The notes: generated by a model not told the origin, from the letters alone. A stretch of 34,563 nt of DNA from Rectinema subterraneum (GCA_009768935.1 WESA01000033.1:1-34563), one strand, 5' to 3'; shown: positions 1 to 8,703, counted from the stretch's first letter. Translations and numbers: made by a program.

Positions 1-183
1 TCAGGCGGGTGGAAAACGCTCTATGGTCACATGTCTGAAATTGTGGTGCAGGAAGGCCAGTATGTGTCGCAGGGCAGGACGCTGGGGCGCATCGGAACGA
101 CAGGTTACAGTACCGGTCCTCATGTGCATTTTGAAGTCATAAAGAACGGCAGCCTCGTGAATCCGCTCAATTATCTGCCCTGA
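1..183 (+). CDS. M23 (LytM-type) peptidase, C-terminal fragment
   Basis: Only the last 60 codons lie in the window; the gene begins upstream. The reading frame opens at base 1 and stops with TGA at 181-183. The fragment contains YGHMS, then GQYVSQGRTLGRIGTTG, then STGPHVHFEV. These are the typical C-terminal motifs of M23 zinc metallopeptidases, in which the HxH of the last motif supplies zinc and catalytic histidines. Such enzymes cut peptide cross-bridges of the cell wall or act as inactive activators of amidases, and they work in the periplasm. The signal peptide and any LysM or coiled-coil region cannot be seen. The next gene starts 89 bases downstream behind its own promoter, so the two are probably not co-transcribed. 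Confidence 0.9.
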   Translation, partial: SGGWKTLYGHMSEIVVQEGQYVSQGRTLGRIGTTGYSTGPHVHFEVIKNGSLVNPLNYLP

Positions 184-234
184 GCGGATCTTTCGATGCA
201 GTTTCTTTCCATGTTTTGGCCTATCCCCTTATAT

Positions 235-263
235 TTGACGCATAAGGAAATATCTGCTAGAGT
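235..263 (+). promoter_or_regulatory. Sigma-70-type promoter of ptsI, almost leaderless
   Basis: TTGACG at 235-240, a 17-base spacer, then TAGAGT at 258-263, with TG at 255-256 giving an extended -10. The expected start point is near 270, two to four bases before the ptsI ATG at 273. No Shine-Dalgarno sequence lies between. The match is by eye. Confidence 0.6.
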
Positions 264-272
264 GTCTCCATC

Positions 273-1994
273 ATGAGAATCACGAAAGGCATCGCTGCAT
301 CTCCAGGCGTTTCAATTGCGCCGGCTTTTCTTTTTATAGACGATTCCGCCGATATCCCTCAGTATCATATCACTACAGCAGATATTCCGGCTGAGCTCGA
401 TCGTTTTCATGAAGCCTCCTTGCTTGCAAAACGCGAAATTGAGGCATTGCGCGACCGCGCTAAACTGGAAGCGGGAGAAGAGCAGGCGAGCATCTTTGAT
501 GCGCATCTCATGATGCTTGAAGACCCAGAAGTACTGGACCAGATTGAGCGTTCGTTGAACGAAAACCTTTTCAATGTCGAATCAGCCATTCTCTCGTTTG
601 AAACGGAAATGGTGGACAAGCTTTCCTCTTCGCCAGATCCTCTCATCCAGGAGCGCGTGTCGGATGTCCACGATGTAATCAGGCGTATTCTTGGCCACCT
701 TCTTAAAAAAGAAAGGATTTCGCTTGCAGATTTAGAAACCGAAGTAATTCTCGTGGCAAAGGACCTTCTTCCGTCGGACATGGTCGGCATGTCTCGCAGC
801 ATGATCAAAGGTATTGTCACCGAGTCTGGCGGCCGTACGAGCCATGCGGCTATTCTTGCGCGGGCATTCGAGATCCCAGCAGTGCTTGGCGTCGGTCCCA
901 ATTTTGTCGAGCAGGTCAAGCCTGGCCAATCCATCTATGTTGACGGCGACAAGGGCGTTGTTGCTATCGACCCGGATGAAATATTCATCCAACGCGAAAA
1001 GGCTGCCCGTGTTGCACGTATACAGCGGGAGAAAGAAAACCGGGAGCTCCGCTCGATTCCTGCCCAGACAAAGGATGGAACGCGGATTTCGCTCGTTGCA
1101 AATATCGAAATGCCGGATGAAGTCGCAAATGTCATCGAGTATGGGGCGGAAGGCATTGGGCTTTTCCGTTCGGAGTTTTTGTTCCTTGGTGGGCATGTTC
1201 CTGGTGAGGAAGAGCAGTACAAGGCATACAGCAAGGTTGTGCAGGCGATGGAAGGCAAGCCGGTCACCATTCGCACGCTGGATATCGGCGGCGACAAGGT
1301 GCTTCCCGAGCTTGGCGCGATGGGAGAGAAGAATCCGCTTCTCGGATGGCGGGCAATCCGCTTCTGCCTTGAAAAAACTGAACTCTTTAAGACGCAGCTC
1401 AGAGCAATTCTACGCGCTTCCATTCATGGCAAAATAAAAATAATGTTCCCCATGATCAGCACCATCGATGAACTGATACGCGCGCAAGGGCTGCTTGCCG
1501 AAGCAAAGTGGGAATGCAAGGCGCATGGCTACGAGATCGATCCGAATATAGAGACGGGCATCATGATCGAAGTGCCTTCAGCGGCGATATGTGCCGATGT
1601 GCTTGCCCGCTCCTGCGATTTCTTCTCGATCGGAACGAACGACCTGAGTCAGTACACCCTGGCGGTGGACCGCGGTAACCAGAAAGTGGCCTACCTCAAC
1701 GAGCCGTATAGTCTTGCGGTACTGAGGCTTATCAGAATGACGATAGGGTATGGCGAACATGCCCATATCGGGGTGAGTCTCTGCGGCGAAATGGCGGCGG
1801 ACCCCGCAAGTGCGGTGCTGCTGGTCGGCATGGGGCTCCGAAGTCTTTCGATGTCCGCCTCGGCAATTCCCGCGGTAAAACGCGCAATCATGTCGGTCAC
1901 TATCGAACAGGCTACAGCGCTTGCGCATCAGGCGCTTTCCATGAACAATTCAGCGCAGGTCAGCGCACTGCTGGCATCCAAGCTTTCTCTATAG
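273..1994 (+). CDS. ptsI: Phosphoenolpyruvate-protein phosphotransferase (PTS enzyme I)
   Basis: Enzyme I takes phosphate from phosphoenolpyruvate and passes it to HPr, the first step of the sugar phosphotransferase system; it is cytoplasmic. The 573 residues match the usual length of about 575. The N-terminus (KGIAASPGVSIAPAF) is where family members start, which supports ATG 273. The phosphohistidine domain carries GGRTSHAAI with the active histidine at residue 191. The C-terminal PEP-binding barrel shows RTLDIGGDK, NPLLGWRAIRF, MIEVPSA, FSIGTNDLSQY and the CGEMA motif with the catalytic cysteine. No HPr or permease gene lies nearby, so in this organism the enzyme could serve sugar uptake or a regulatory PTS; the window cannot decide. 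It is followed by der after 7 bases, so the two are likely co-transcribed. Confidence 0.97.
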   Translation: MRITKGIAASPGVSIAPAFLFIDDSADIPQYHITTADIPAELDRFHEASLLAKREIEALRDRAKLEAGEEQASIFDAHLMMLEDPEVLDQIERSLNENLFNVESAILSFETEMVDKLSSSPDPLIQERVSDVHDVIRRILGHLLKKERISLADLETEVILVAKDLLPSDMVGMSRSMIKGIVTESGGRTSHAAILARAFEIPAVLGVGPNFVEQVKPGQSIYVDGDKGVVAIDPDEIFIQREKAARVARIQREKENRELRSIPAQTKDGTRISLVANIEMPDEVANVIEYGAEGIGLFRSEFLFLGGHVPGEEEQYKAYSKVVQAMEGKPVTIRTLDIGGDKVLPELGAMGEKNPLLGWRAIRFCLEKTELFKTQLRAILRASIHGKIKIMFPMISTIDELIRAQGLLAEAKWECKAHGYEIDPNIETGIMIEVPSAAICADVLARSCDFFSIGTNDLSQYTLAVDRGNQKVAYLNEPYSLAVLRLIRMTIGYGEHAHIGVSLCGEMAADPASAVLLVGMGLRSLSMSASAIPAVKRAIMSVTIEQATALAHQALSMNNSAQVSALLASKLSL

Positions 1995-2001
1995 GATTTG
2001 T

Positions 2002-3495
2002 ATGAATAAAACGTCGCAGGAAGACAGGCAACTTAAGAAACCAAAGAGCATCAAGAGAAAGGCAAGTGCAGACTCAAGCGCGCCAAAACGCAAACAGACC
2101 AGTGCCCCGGCCGCCTCACAGACAAATGAGGAAGCCGCACTGCCTGCCTTCCGTTACGAAAACTTGCCCCTTGTGGTGCTGGCCGGAAGACCGAATGTCG
2201 GCAAATCCACGCTCTTCAATCGCCTTTTAGGAAAACGAAGAGCGATTACCGACCCGACGCCAGGCGTCACTCGGGACCCCATCGAGGAGGAATGCGAACT
2301 CAGAGGAACCGACAAAAAGGTCATTGTGGTGGACACTGGGGGGTTCAAGATTGAGCGCGAGGGGCTGGATGAGCTGGTGGTTGCACGCACGCTGGCATAT
2401 ATCGAGCGGGCGAATCTCGTGCTTTTTATGGTGGATGCGATGGAGATCACGCCCGAAGATGAAGAGTTTGCGGCATTTTTGCGACCGTACGCGAAAAAGC
2501 TGATCCTTGTGGTGAACAAGGCAGACAGCCCCGAGCGCGATGCGCTTGTGTGGACGCATGCAAAGTGGGGGTTCGATCCGGTTCTTTTCATTTCCGCCGA
2601 ACACAACCGCAATATCGATGAGCTTTCGGAAGCTATTGCCGCGCGCCTCGATTTTACTTCGGTTCGGGCGGTCGAGATCGAGAAAGCCGACATCCGCATC
2701 GCAATCATGGGCAAGCCGAACACAGGCAAGTCGACGCTGCTCAATGCGCTGTTGGGGCAGGAGAGGAGCATTGTTTCTTCCGAACCAGGCACGACTCGGG
2801 ATATTGTGGAAGGTCGCTTTACATGGAAGGGCAGAGGAATCACGGTCCTCGACACCGCAGGCATCCGCCGCAAGAAAAAGGTAACCGACAATGTCGAATA
2901 TTATTCGGTGACGCGCTCCATCGCGGTAGTGAACCGCGCGGATATTGTCATTCTGCTGATCGACGCGGAAGAAGGGCTTTCGGACCAGGACAAGAAGATT
3001 GCAGCCTTTGCAGTGGAAGCAGGCCGGCCGGTCGTGTTCGCGCTCAGCAAATGGGACAAAATGCCGAAGATGAAAAATGCCTTCGAAGCGGCGCGCGACC
3101 GTCTGCGCTTCTTTTTCGGGCAGATGGCGTTTGCGCCGGTCGTCGCAATTTCCGCCAAAGAAGGGGAGGGCATCGACAAGCTCATGTCAACGATTATTTC
3201 GCTGTACAGCAAGGCGAACAGGGCGATCGAGACGGCCAAGCTCAATCAGGCAGTCGCGCGCTGGATCGAGGAAACCCCTCCGCCGGCCGGCCCCCGCACC
3301 CGTTTCAAACTGCGCTACGCGGTACAGGCTTCCATGAACCCCCAGCGTTTTATCTTTTTTGTGACGCGCCCCGAAGCGGTTGCCGAATCCTATCGCAGTT
3401 TTCTCAAGAACAAACTTCGACTTGAGTTCGGCCTCGATGGCATTCCGATACAGCTGGAGCTGAGGGCCTCGCACAAAGACCGCATGCGGAGCTGA
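2002..3495 (+). CDS. der: Ribosome assembly GTPase Der (EngA)
   Basis: Der is a double GTPase needed for maturation of the 50S subunit. The 497-residue protein has a lysine- and serine-rich extension of about 53 residues, then G domain 1 (GRPNVGKS at 62-69, PGVTRDP, DTGG, NKAD), G domain 2 (GKPNTGKS from residue 237, PGTTRDI, DTAG) and a C-terminal KH-like domain. The G4 motif of domain 2 reads SKWD (residues 349-352) instead of the usual NKWD, so the base-contacting Asn is replaced by Ser. The basic extension is longer than in enteric Der and is probably disordered. The start ATG at 2002 has AGGA at 1993-1996, overlapping the ptsI stop. Only 3 bases separate it from the next gene, indicating an operon. 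Confidence 0.96.
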   Translation: MNKTSQEDRQLKKPKSIKRKASADSSAPKRKQTSAPAASQTNEEAALPAFRYENLPLVVLAGRPNVGKSTLFNRLLGKRRAITDPTPGVTRDPIEEECELRGTDKKVIVVDTGGFKIEREGLDELVVARTLAYIERANLVLFMVDAMEITPEDEEFAAFLRPYAKKLILVVNKADSPERDALVWTHAKWGFDPVLFISAEHNRNIDELSEAIAARLDFTSVRAVEIEKADIRIAIMGKPNTGKSTLLNALLGQERSIVSSEPGTTRDIVEGRFTWKGRGITVLDTAGIRRKKKVTDNVEYYSVTRSIAVVNRADIVILLIDAEEGLSDQDKKIAAFAVEAGRPVVFALSKWDKMPKMKNAFEAARDRLRFFFGQMAFAPVVAISAKEGEGIDKLMSTIISLYSKANRAIETAKLNQAVARWIEETPPPAGPRTRFKLRYAVQASMNPQRFIFFVTRPEAVAESYRSFLKNKLRLEFGLDGIPIQLELRASHKDRMRS

Positions 3496-3498
3496 TAT

Positions 3499-3900
3499 AT
3501 GCCATATTTGAGCATCGGGCAACTGGAACGGCTTATCTCAGTCCCCGCTTCGACATTGCGTTTTTGGGAGAAGACTGTTCCGTTCCTGACGCCTATGCGG
3601 AGCAAATCGGGACGCCGTACGTATTCGCTTTCCGAGGCAGCGCTTATTGCGCGGCTCAAGCACCTTGCGCTCGACAGGAAATTCGGCCTTCGCCAGGCGC
3701 AGCAACTTCTTGAATTCGAGCTTCTATATGGCGATCAGGACATGCGGGCACAGATCAATGCGCTGCGCGACGAAATTTTGCTGCTCGTTCTGGATTGCGA
3801 GAAATGGCGGGAAGAGTTTGAGGAAATCAGAGCCGCCATTACCTCTGAAAAGGAGTTTTTCAATGGACCAGAAAATCAAGCGCTTGATGGAATTCATTGA
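3499..3900 (+). CDS. MerR-family-like transcriptional regulator
   Basis: A 133-residue protein with a MerR-type winged helix at the N-terminus: YLSIGQLERLISVPASTLRF (about 3-22) followed by a wing with SGRRTYS and a second helix pair. The rest (about 70-120) is helical and acidic, as expected for the dimerisation helix. There is no Cys-rich metal-binding tail or obvious ligand-binding domain, so the effector is unknown. It starts 3 bases after der and its 3' end overlaps the aminopeptidase start by 38 bases, so translation is probably coupled to both. Related short MerR-like proteins linked to housekeeping genes are common in spirochaetes, but I cannot name a target. Confidence 0.8.
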   Translation: MPYLSIGQLERLISVPASTLRFWEKTVPFLTPMRSKSGRRTYSLSEAALIARLKHLALDRKFGLRQAQQLLEFELLYGDQDMRAQINALRDEILLLVLDCEKWREEFEEIRAAITSEKEFFNGPENQALDGIH

Positions 3901-5173
3901 TGCGTCGCCGACGCCGTACCATGCCGTCGACAATCTCATCGGAATGCTTGATGCAGCAGGCGCCCAGCGACTCGATGAACGGCAGGTTTGGCAGCTCGAA
4001 CCAGGAGCTATGTATTATGTCAGTCGCTCCGGCAACTCGCTCATTGCTTTCAGAATGGGATTGCGTTTCTCGGGCGATACCGGATTTTTATTGGCAGGAG
4101 CCCATACCGACAGCCCTTCGCTCAAGTTGCGACCGGAAAAACAACTGAAATCCAAAGGCTATCTAAGGCTTGCGCTTGAATCCTATGGTTCGCCGATTCT
4201 TTCAGGTTGGCTCGACAGGCCGCTTGGAGTCGCTGGCAACGTGGCGGTTCGTGAAGGCAGCGATATTCATTCGCGTCTCTTTGTAAGCGATAAGCCGTTT
4301 GCGGTGATTCCCAATCTTGCGATTCATCTGAATCGCGAGATCAATAAAGGGTTTGAATATAATCTTCATCAGCAGATGCCGGCTGTGTTCGGGCTCGCTC
4401 GTGCTGAGAATCAAGAGGAAAGCCAAGCCGGGGGTTCTCATGCGGAGCGCGAAATTTCCGAAATTCTGGAGCGAATTGGCGAGCAAATGGCAGTAGACCC
4501 TGCAAATATAGTATCGGCGGATCTCCGATTGTTCGATTACGGTCCATCTCAGATCATCGGAGAAGAGCTCATCAATGCTCCGCGTCTCGACGACCTTGCC
4601 GGCTGCCTTGCAGTGATGGAAGCCTTCAGCGCTTCCGAAGCGCAAGAAGCAACCCAGCTTGCCTGCTTTTTCGATGCGGAGGAGATTGGCTCAATGACGC
4701 CCGGCGGTGCGCAATCGGCATATCTGCGCGATATTCTTGCAAGGATTGTTCTTGCCTCGCGCAATTCTGGCCAGGATTTCTACCGGGCGCTCGCAAATTC
4801 AGCATGCATTTCAGTAGACGCCTCGCAAGCATGGCATCCGGGCTACCCGGAAAAATTCGATGAATTCTATACGCCAGTTCTTGGGAAGGGCATCGCTGTA
4901 AAGTCAAATGCCAACATGAACTATGCTACCGATTTCACTTCTCTGCAAATTGCGGAAACCGCCGCCGCCAAAGCGCACCTTCAGATTCAGCGCTATATGG
5001 CGCGCGCCGACATCCAGCCCGGCAAAACAATCGGCCCCATAACCGCAAGCCGCACCGGCATTTCGACGGTCGATGTCGGGCATCCGATGCTCGCTATGCA
5101 TGCAATTCGCGAGACAATCGCCGCTTCCGATCATCTCGACATGATTGCGTTCCTGCGCGCCTTCTATTCCTGA
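3863..5173 (+). CDS. apeB: M18-family aminopeptidase
   Basis: A 436-residue cytoplasmic zinc aminopeptidase of the aspartyl aminopeptidase (M18) family, which removes N-terminal, usually acidic, residues from peptides. Family motifs are in order: AGAHTDSPSLKLRP (metal His 81 and Asp 83), RLDDLAGC, FFDAEEIGSMTPGGAQS with the catalytic and metal glutamates, and the C-terminal STVDVGHPMLAMHAIRE with the last metal histidine. The frame is open from 3647, but ATG 3863 is preceded by AGGAG at 3851-3855 with 7-base spacing, and MDQKIKRLMEFIDASPTPYH is the family N-terminus, so 3863 is preferred. The start lies inside the MerR-like gene. A terminator follows at 5284-5315. Confidence 0.94.
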   Translation: MDQKIKRLMEFIDASPTPYHAVDNLIGMLDAAGAQRLDERQVWQLEPGAMYYVSRSGNSLIAFRMGLRFSGDTGFLLAGAHTDSPSLKLRPEKQLKSKGYLRLALESYGSPILSGWLDRPLGVAGNVAVREGSDIHSRLFVSDKPFAVIPNLAIHLNREINKGFEYNLHQQMPAVFGLARAENQEESQAGGSHAEREISEILERIGEQMAVDPANIVSADLRLFDYGPSQIIGEELINAPRLDDLAGCLAVMEAFSASEAQEATQLACFFDAEEIGSMTPGGAQSAYLRDILARIVLASRNSGQDFYRALANSACISVDASQAWHPGYPEKFDEFYTPVLGKGIAVKSNANMNYATDFTSLQIAETAAAKAHLQIQRYMARADIQPGKTIGPITASRTGISTVDVGHPMLAMHAIRETIAASDHLDMIAFLRAFYS

Positions 5174-5198
5174 GCTTCCTGTTAGGGGTCGCCTTAGC

Positions 5199-5217
5199 TA
5201 GTGCTCCCAACCTTGTG
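5199..5217 (+). repeat. Dispersed 19-bp repeat, copy 1
   Basis: TAGTGCT-CC-CAACCTTGTG, 26 bases after the aminopeptidase stop. Two other copies occur in this window (complement of 23137-23155, and 33470-33488), differing only at the two central bases. It is not part of a recognised gene. Confidence 0.7.
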
Positions 5218-5281
5218 CCAAGGGCAGGGGGCATATGGCGCGGGTGCGTGAATGCGCTCAGCCATCATTCTTCCCTTGGCA
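5216..5281. repeat. Inverted-repeat structure following repeat copy 1
   Basis: A 9-bp outer inverted repeat (TGCCAAGGG at 5216-5224, CCCTTGGCA at 5273-5281) encloses a smaller one (ATGGC at 5235-5239, GCCAT at 5261-5265). It overlaps the end of the dispersed repeat and lies just before the terminator. It resembles a small non-coding palindromic element, but this is inference. Confidence 0.4.
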
Positions 5282-5283
5282 AC

Positions 5284-5315
5284 AAAAAAGGCCGCCCACG
5301 CGGGCGGCCTTTTTC
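5284..5315. terminator. Bidirectional Rho-independent terminator
   Basis: An 8-bp GC stem (GGCCGCCC at 5290-5297, GGGCGGCC at 5302-5309) with a 4-base loop, flanked by an A-run on the left and a T-run on the right. It can stop transcription from both convergent genes, the M18 aminopeptidase (+) and the LysM lipoprotein (-). Confidence 0.9.
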
Positions 5316-5331
5316 TTTGTAGCATCAAACC

Positions 5332-8300
5332 TTATTTTGCCAAGGGCTGATAGGTCTTCTTTGCATCCCATTCGCCTTGACGCACTTCGCCCTTGATGCT
5401 CGGGATCTTGAGGATCTGTCCGGGGAAGATCAAGTTCGGGTTGCTCGGATCTTTGAAGGTTTTCTTGTTCGCTTCATAGAGTACCGGCCACTTGTACGGG
5501 TTATTGTAAACGAACGGATACTCGGCAATTCTCCAGAGGCAATCTCTGCGCTCGGGGATGAGCCGCACCTTGTAGGTCGCTGGCAGCGGCGCGAATTCAT
5601 CGATCTGCATCAATGTCCAGTATGCCTGATTTGCAAGGTTCTTGGCGCGGACATAGTCAGCAGCATTGTAGGCGGTATTCGCATCGGCAAGCACTTCGCT
5701 GCCCTGTTTGTAGAGATCAGGATAGTTGTTCTTCGCGTTCTTGGAAGTGGCCCAGTCATAGCGGTCTTTTGCCTGACCGAGCGCTACTTCGGCGTCTTTC
5801 TGGTTTTGAGCAATTTTCGCCTGATTCTCTTTTGCGGCACGTTCGGCTGCGACTCTTGCCTCGAAATCTGCGGACAGCGTCGAGAGCACTTCTTTTGCAA
5901 GTGTGGTCGCCGGAGCGTACCTTTCGACCTCATAGGCCTTTTCAGACGCTGTCATCGCCGCAGATGCGCTGTTGTATTCTGTCGGGTAGTCGGCCTTGAT
6001 GTTCGCCTGATTCGCCCATGCCATGCGCGCTTGCGCCTGTGCCATAACTGCTTCGGCTTCGGCCTTGTCGCGGGCAAGCTGCGCTTTCGCGGCTTGCTCT
6101 GCATTCACCTGCGCTATGAAATCATCTGAAAGAATGCGGATAACATCGTTCGCCAGGCTTGTGGTGGCATCGTACTTGTTCTCGCTGTACGCGGTATCGG
6201 CTGCTTGCATCGAGGTGCTCGCATCGCGGTACTCATCGGGGTAATCCGCAACCAGATTGACCTGGTTTGCCCATGCCATGCGGCTGTGTGCTTTGCCAAG
6301 CGTGTCGGCTGCTTTACCAGCTTTTGCGATTTCGTCTTGCATCTGCTTTGCAGCTCGTTCGCTCGTCACCTTTGCTTCGAAATCAGGCGAAAGCGTCGAG
6401 AGCACTTCTTTTGCAAGTGTGGTTGCCGGAGCGTACTTCTCGGCTTGGTAAGCCTTTTCGGCAGCTGTCATCGCCGCGGACGCGCTGTTGTATTCTGTCG
6501 GGTAGTCGGCCTTGATGTTCGCCTGATTCGCCCATGCCATGCGCGCTCGCGCCTGCGGCAGCACCTGGTCTGCCTCGGCCTTGTCGCGGGCAAGCTGCTC
6601 TTTCGCGGCGCGGTCGGCTGCTACCTGGGCCTGGAAGTCATTCGAAAGGATGCTCGAAACTTCTTCGGCTTTCTGTTTGGAAACGACATAGTCTTCATTG
6701 CCGTAGGCCACATAGGCGCCTACCATTGCGACGCTCGCGCTCTTGTACTCATCCGGATAATCAGTGCGAACGCTGTTTTCGTTAGCCCACGCCATGCGGG
6801 CTTCGGCATCACTGATCGCGACATCGGCAGCCTGCTTGTTTGCTGCTTTCAGACGAGCTTCCTCTTCTGCCTGGGCGGCCTTGGCCTTTGCTGCTTCTCT
6901 GGAAGCAAGCACTTGCTGCTGGAATTCATCGGAAAGGGTGGAGGATACTTGTTCAGCAAGTGTCTTGGCTGGCACGTATTTCTCTATTTCATATGCTTTT
7001 TCAGCAGCAGCCATGGAGGAAGAAGCGCTTGCGTATTCTTTCGGATAATCATCTTTGAGCTTTACCTGATCGGCCCACGCGATGCGAGTTTTTGCATCGG
7101 CTATGGCCTGATCGGCAGCTGCCTTGTCTTTTTCGAGCTGTTCAATGCGGGCTTTCTCTCTTATCTGGGCTTCCTGCTGTACGAGATTGTCCGAGAGGCC
7201 GATATAATTGGCTACTTCATTCGTCTCGAATATCGCATCAGGATATTGCAATTCTTCTTTAAGCGCTTTGGCCTTGCCCAGATGCTCGGCAGCAGCGGTC
7301 AGGTAGATGTTTTCTTCGAGACCAAGTTCGGATGCGCGGTCTTTTGCATCGGCAAGATTGGACTCGGCTTTGGCAATTGCCTCGGCGACTTCAGGTCCTC
7401 TGGCTGTGGCGGCGTCGCGGGCTGTGCCGAAAGCGCTTGCTGCATCCAGATACCATGAGTAGGCGCTCACATAACTGCTATCTGCCATATTCTTTTCGGC
7501 TTCTGCCAGAATATCCAATGCCTGCTGATATTCATCGGGCGCATTGATATCGGCCTTGACGGACAGCGCCTCTTGCTGTGCGCTTGCAGCCTTGTCCTTG
7601 CCTTCGAATGCGCGTAGCTCTGCACCTTTGGAGTCAACGAAGGAATAATATGTCTGCGCTTCTTTCAGGGCTGCTGTTGAGGCGGCAATGTCATCGAGCG
7701 TGCCTTTTGCCCAGAGATCCTGCGCTTCTTTGTACTTTTCCTCACCCATTGTGAAGTACATCTGGATGCTTTCGTACTTGGCGTAATCGTTCTTTTCGAT
7801 GTCGGAGCGGAGGCTGTTCACTTGGGCTGCAGCGGCGGAATTTCCAAATGCTGCTGCGGCGAACTGATACGTGGAGATCGCTTGCGCGTAATTTGATGCA
7901 TCCGCGAACATCGCTGCCTGCGAATAATATTGCAGACCAGCATCATACTGCGTCGGCGCCTGGATCGGTGCATCGACATTCATCGCAGCAAAACGCATTT
8001 CGTCGGCAGAATCCTTTTCTACACCTGCGCGGAGCGGCATTCCTTCCTGGATGAGCGAATCCCATGTCGAAACGAGGTGTTCAAGCTTCTCCTTCAGCGG
8101 ATATGCTTTTACGCCATCATAGGTTGCCGGGGTTTCGACGAGGTCTTTGTATTCGGCGGAGACCGCATCGTGTTCCCTGTTCGCTTCGAGGAATTTGTCG
8201 GGCAAAACTGAACCGAGCGCGAAGTCTGTCGCTTCGGTTTTCAGGGTATTGGCTTGTGCAAACAGGTTCTGCAGTTCATATTTTTCTGCAGAAGGTTCTT

Positions 8301-8454
8301 GCGGAACTGGAGTCTGAGGTTGCGGCTGGCCACCCTGGGTAACCGTCGGGGGTGTTTCTGTTCCCGTCGGCACCTGACCAGTGTTAGTGGCACATGAAGC
8401 AAAAATCAACGCCACTACCACCAGCAAGGGAAGAAACCGTCTTAGAAATTTCAT
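5332..8454 (-). CDS. Repeat-rich LysM-domain lipoprotein
   Basis: A 1040-residue envelope lipoprotein. It begins with a basic, hydrophobic signal peptide (MKFLRRFLPLLVVVALIFA) and lipobox FASC. A Pro/Thr/Gln-rich linker and a long alpha-helical, TPR-like region follow. From about residue 445 to 955 there are about six modules of 85-86 residues, each marked by ARMAWANQ, DYPxEYxSAS, AEKAY, LAxEVxSxLSxDF and ERAAK. A LysM domain (about 960-1018, ending NLIFPGQILKIP) should bind peptidoglycan. The protein probably tethers a membrane to the wall or organises the periplasm; no enzymatic motif is seen. The frame is open upstream to 8502, but the ATG at 8454 has AGGAGG at 8461-8466 and begins the signal peptide. 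Two module pairs are nearly identical in DNA (see the repeat entry). Confidence 0.88.
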   Translation of the reverse strand: MKFLRRFLPLLVVVALIFASCATNTGQVPTGTETPPTVTQGGQPQPQTPVPQEPSAEKYELQNLFAQANTLKTEATDFALGSVLPDKFLEANREHDAVSAEYKDLVETPATYDGVKAYPLKEKLEHLVSTWDSLIQEGMPLRAGVEKDSADEMRFAAMNVDAPIQAPTQYDAGLQYYSQAAMFADASNYAQAISTYQFAAAAFGNSAAAAQVNSLRSDIEKNDYAKYESIQMYFTMGEEKYKEAQDLWAKGTLDDIAASTAALKEAQTYYSFVDSKGAELRAFEGKDKAASAQQEALSVKADINAPDEYQQALDILAEAEKNMADSSYVSAYSWYLDAASAFGTARDAATARGPEVAEAIAKAESNLADAKDRASELGLEENIYLTAAAEHLGKAKALKEELQYPDAIFETNEVANYIGLSDNLVQQEAQIREKARIEQLEKDKAAADQAIADAKTRIAWADQVKLKDDYPKEYASASSSMAAAEKAYEIEKYVPAKTLAEQVSSTLSDEFQQQVLASREAAKAKAAQAEEEARLKAANKQAADVAISDAEARMAWANENSVRTDYPDEYKSASVAMVGAYVAYGNEDYVVSKQKAEEVSSILSNDFQAQVAADRAAKEQLARDKAEADQVLPQARARMAWANQANIKADYPTEYNSASAAMTAAEKAYQAEKYAPATTLAKEVLSTLSPDFEAKVTSERAAKQMQDEIAKAGKAADTLGKAHSRMAWANQVNLVADYPDEYRDASTSMQAADTAYSENKYDATTSLANDVIRILSDDFIAQVNAEQAAKAQLARDKAEAEAVMAQAQARMAWANQANIKADYPTEYNSASAAMTASEKAYEVERYAPATTLAKEVLSTLSADFEARVAAERAAKENQAKIAQNQKDAEVALGQAKDRYDWATSKNAKNNYPDLYKQGSEVLADANTAYNAADYVRAKNLANQAYWTLMQIDEFAPLPATYKVRLIPERRDCLWRIAEYPFVYNNPYKWPVLYEANKKTFKDPSNPNLIFPGQILKIPSIKGEVRQGEWDAKKTYQPLAK
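5876..6598 (-). repeat. Internal long direct repeat in the LysM lipoprotein gene
   Basis: About 207 bases at 5876-6082 recur with few differences at 6392-6598. The offset is 516 bases, which is 172 codons or two protein modules. The third base of codons is largely conserved too, so this is a recent duplication or gene conversion, not selection on protein sequence only. Recombination between the copies would delete or add two modules in frame. Confidence 0.8.
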
Positions 8455-8604
8455 TGCTACCCTCCTGGGATATTTCGGTCTTTTATTCAATGATATATCC
8501 ATATTTCGTTCAAGTAAACAAGCAAAACAAAATTTCTTTGCTGCGCGAGCCTCCTTTTTCTCTATATCTGACTCTTTGAGCCAATACTATAACAATACAC
8601 ATTA

Positions 8605-8633
8605 ATTATAACACTTTGAACCATTGATATCAC
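8605..8633 (-). promoter_or_regulatory. Candidate promoter of the LysM lipoprotein gene
   Basis: On the minus strand, GTGATA (complement of 8628-8633), a 17-base spacer and a perfect TATAAT (complement of 8605-8610). This implies a leader of about 145 bases before the ATG at 8454. A second TATAGT lies a little downstream, so the exact start point is uncertain. Confidence 0.5.
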
Positions 8634-8675
8634 ACAGAACAAGCAAAAAATCGCAAAAATGACTTCTTTATCAGT

Positions 8676-8681
8676 TATACT
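8676..8681 (+). promoter_or_regulatory. Candidate -10 box of the DUF3298-type gene
   Basis: TATACT with no convincing -35 box. If used, transcription would start near 8688. That would exclude the in-frame ATG at 8659 and favour ATG 8704 as the translation start. Confidence 0.35.
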
Positions 8682-8703
8682 ATCGGCAGGAGTCGAATAT
8701 CAT

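Noticed and set aside
3647..3862. Longer start of the M18 aminopeptidase
   Set aside because: This part lies in the MerR-like gene in another frame. ATG 3863 has a good ribosome-binding site and the family N-terminus.
5876..7100. CRISPR-like or tandem-repeat array
   Set aside because: The periodic similarity is coding: modules are about 258 bases long, in frame and within one lipoprotein gene.
6205..7458. Long plus-strand open frame of 417 codons
   Set aside because: It is antisense to the LysM lipoprotein gene. It has no ribosome-binding site and its repeats mirror the modules of the real gene.
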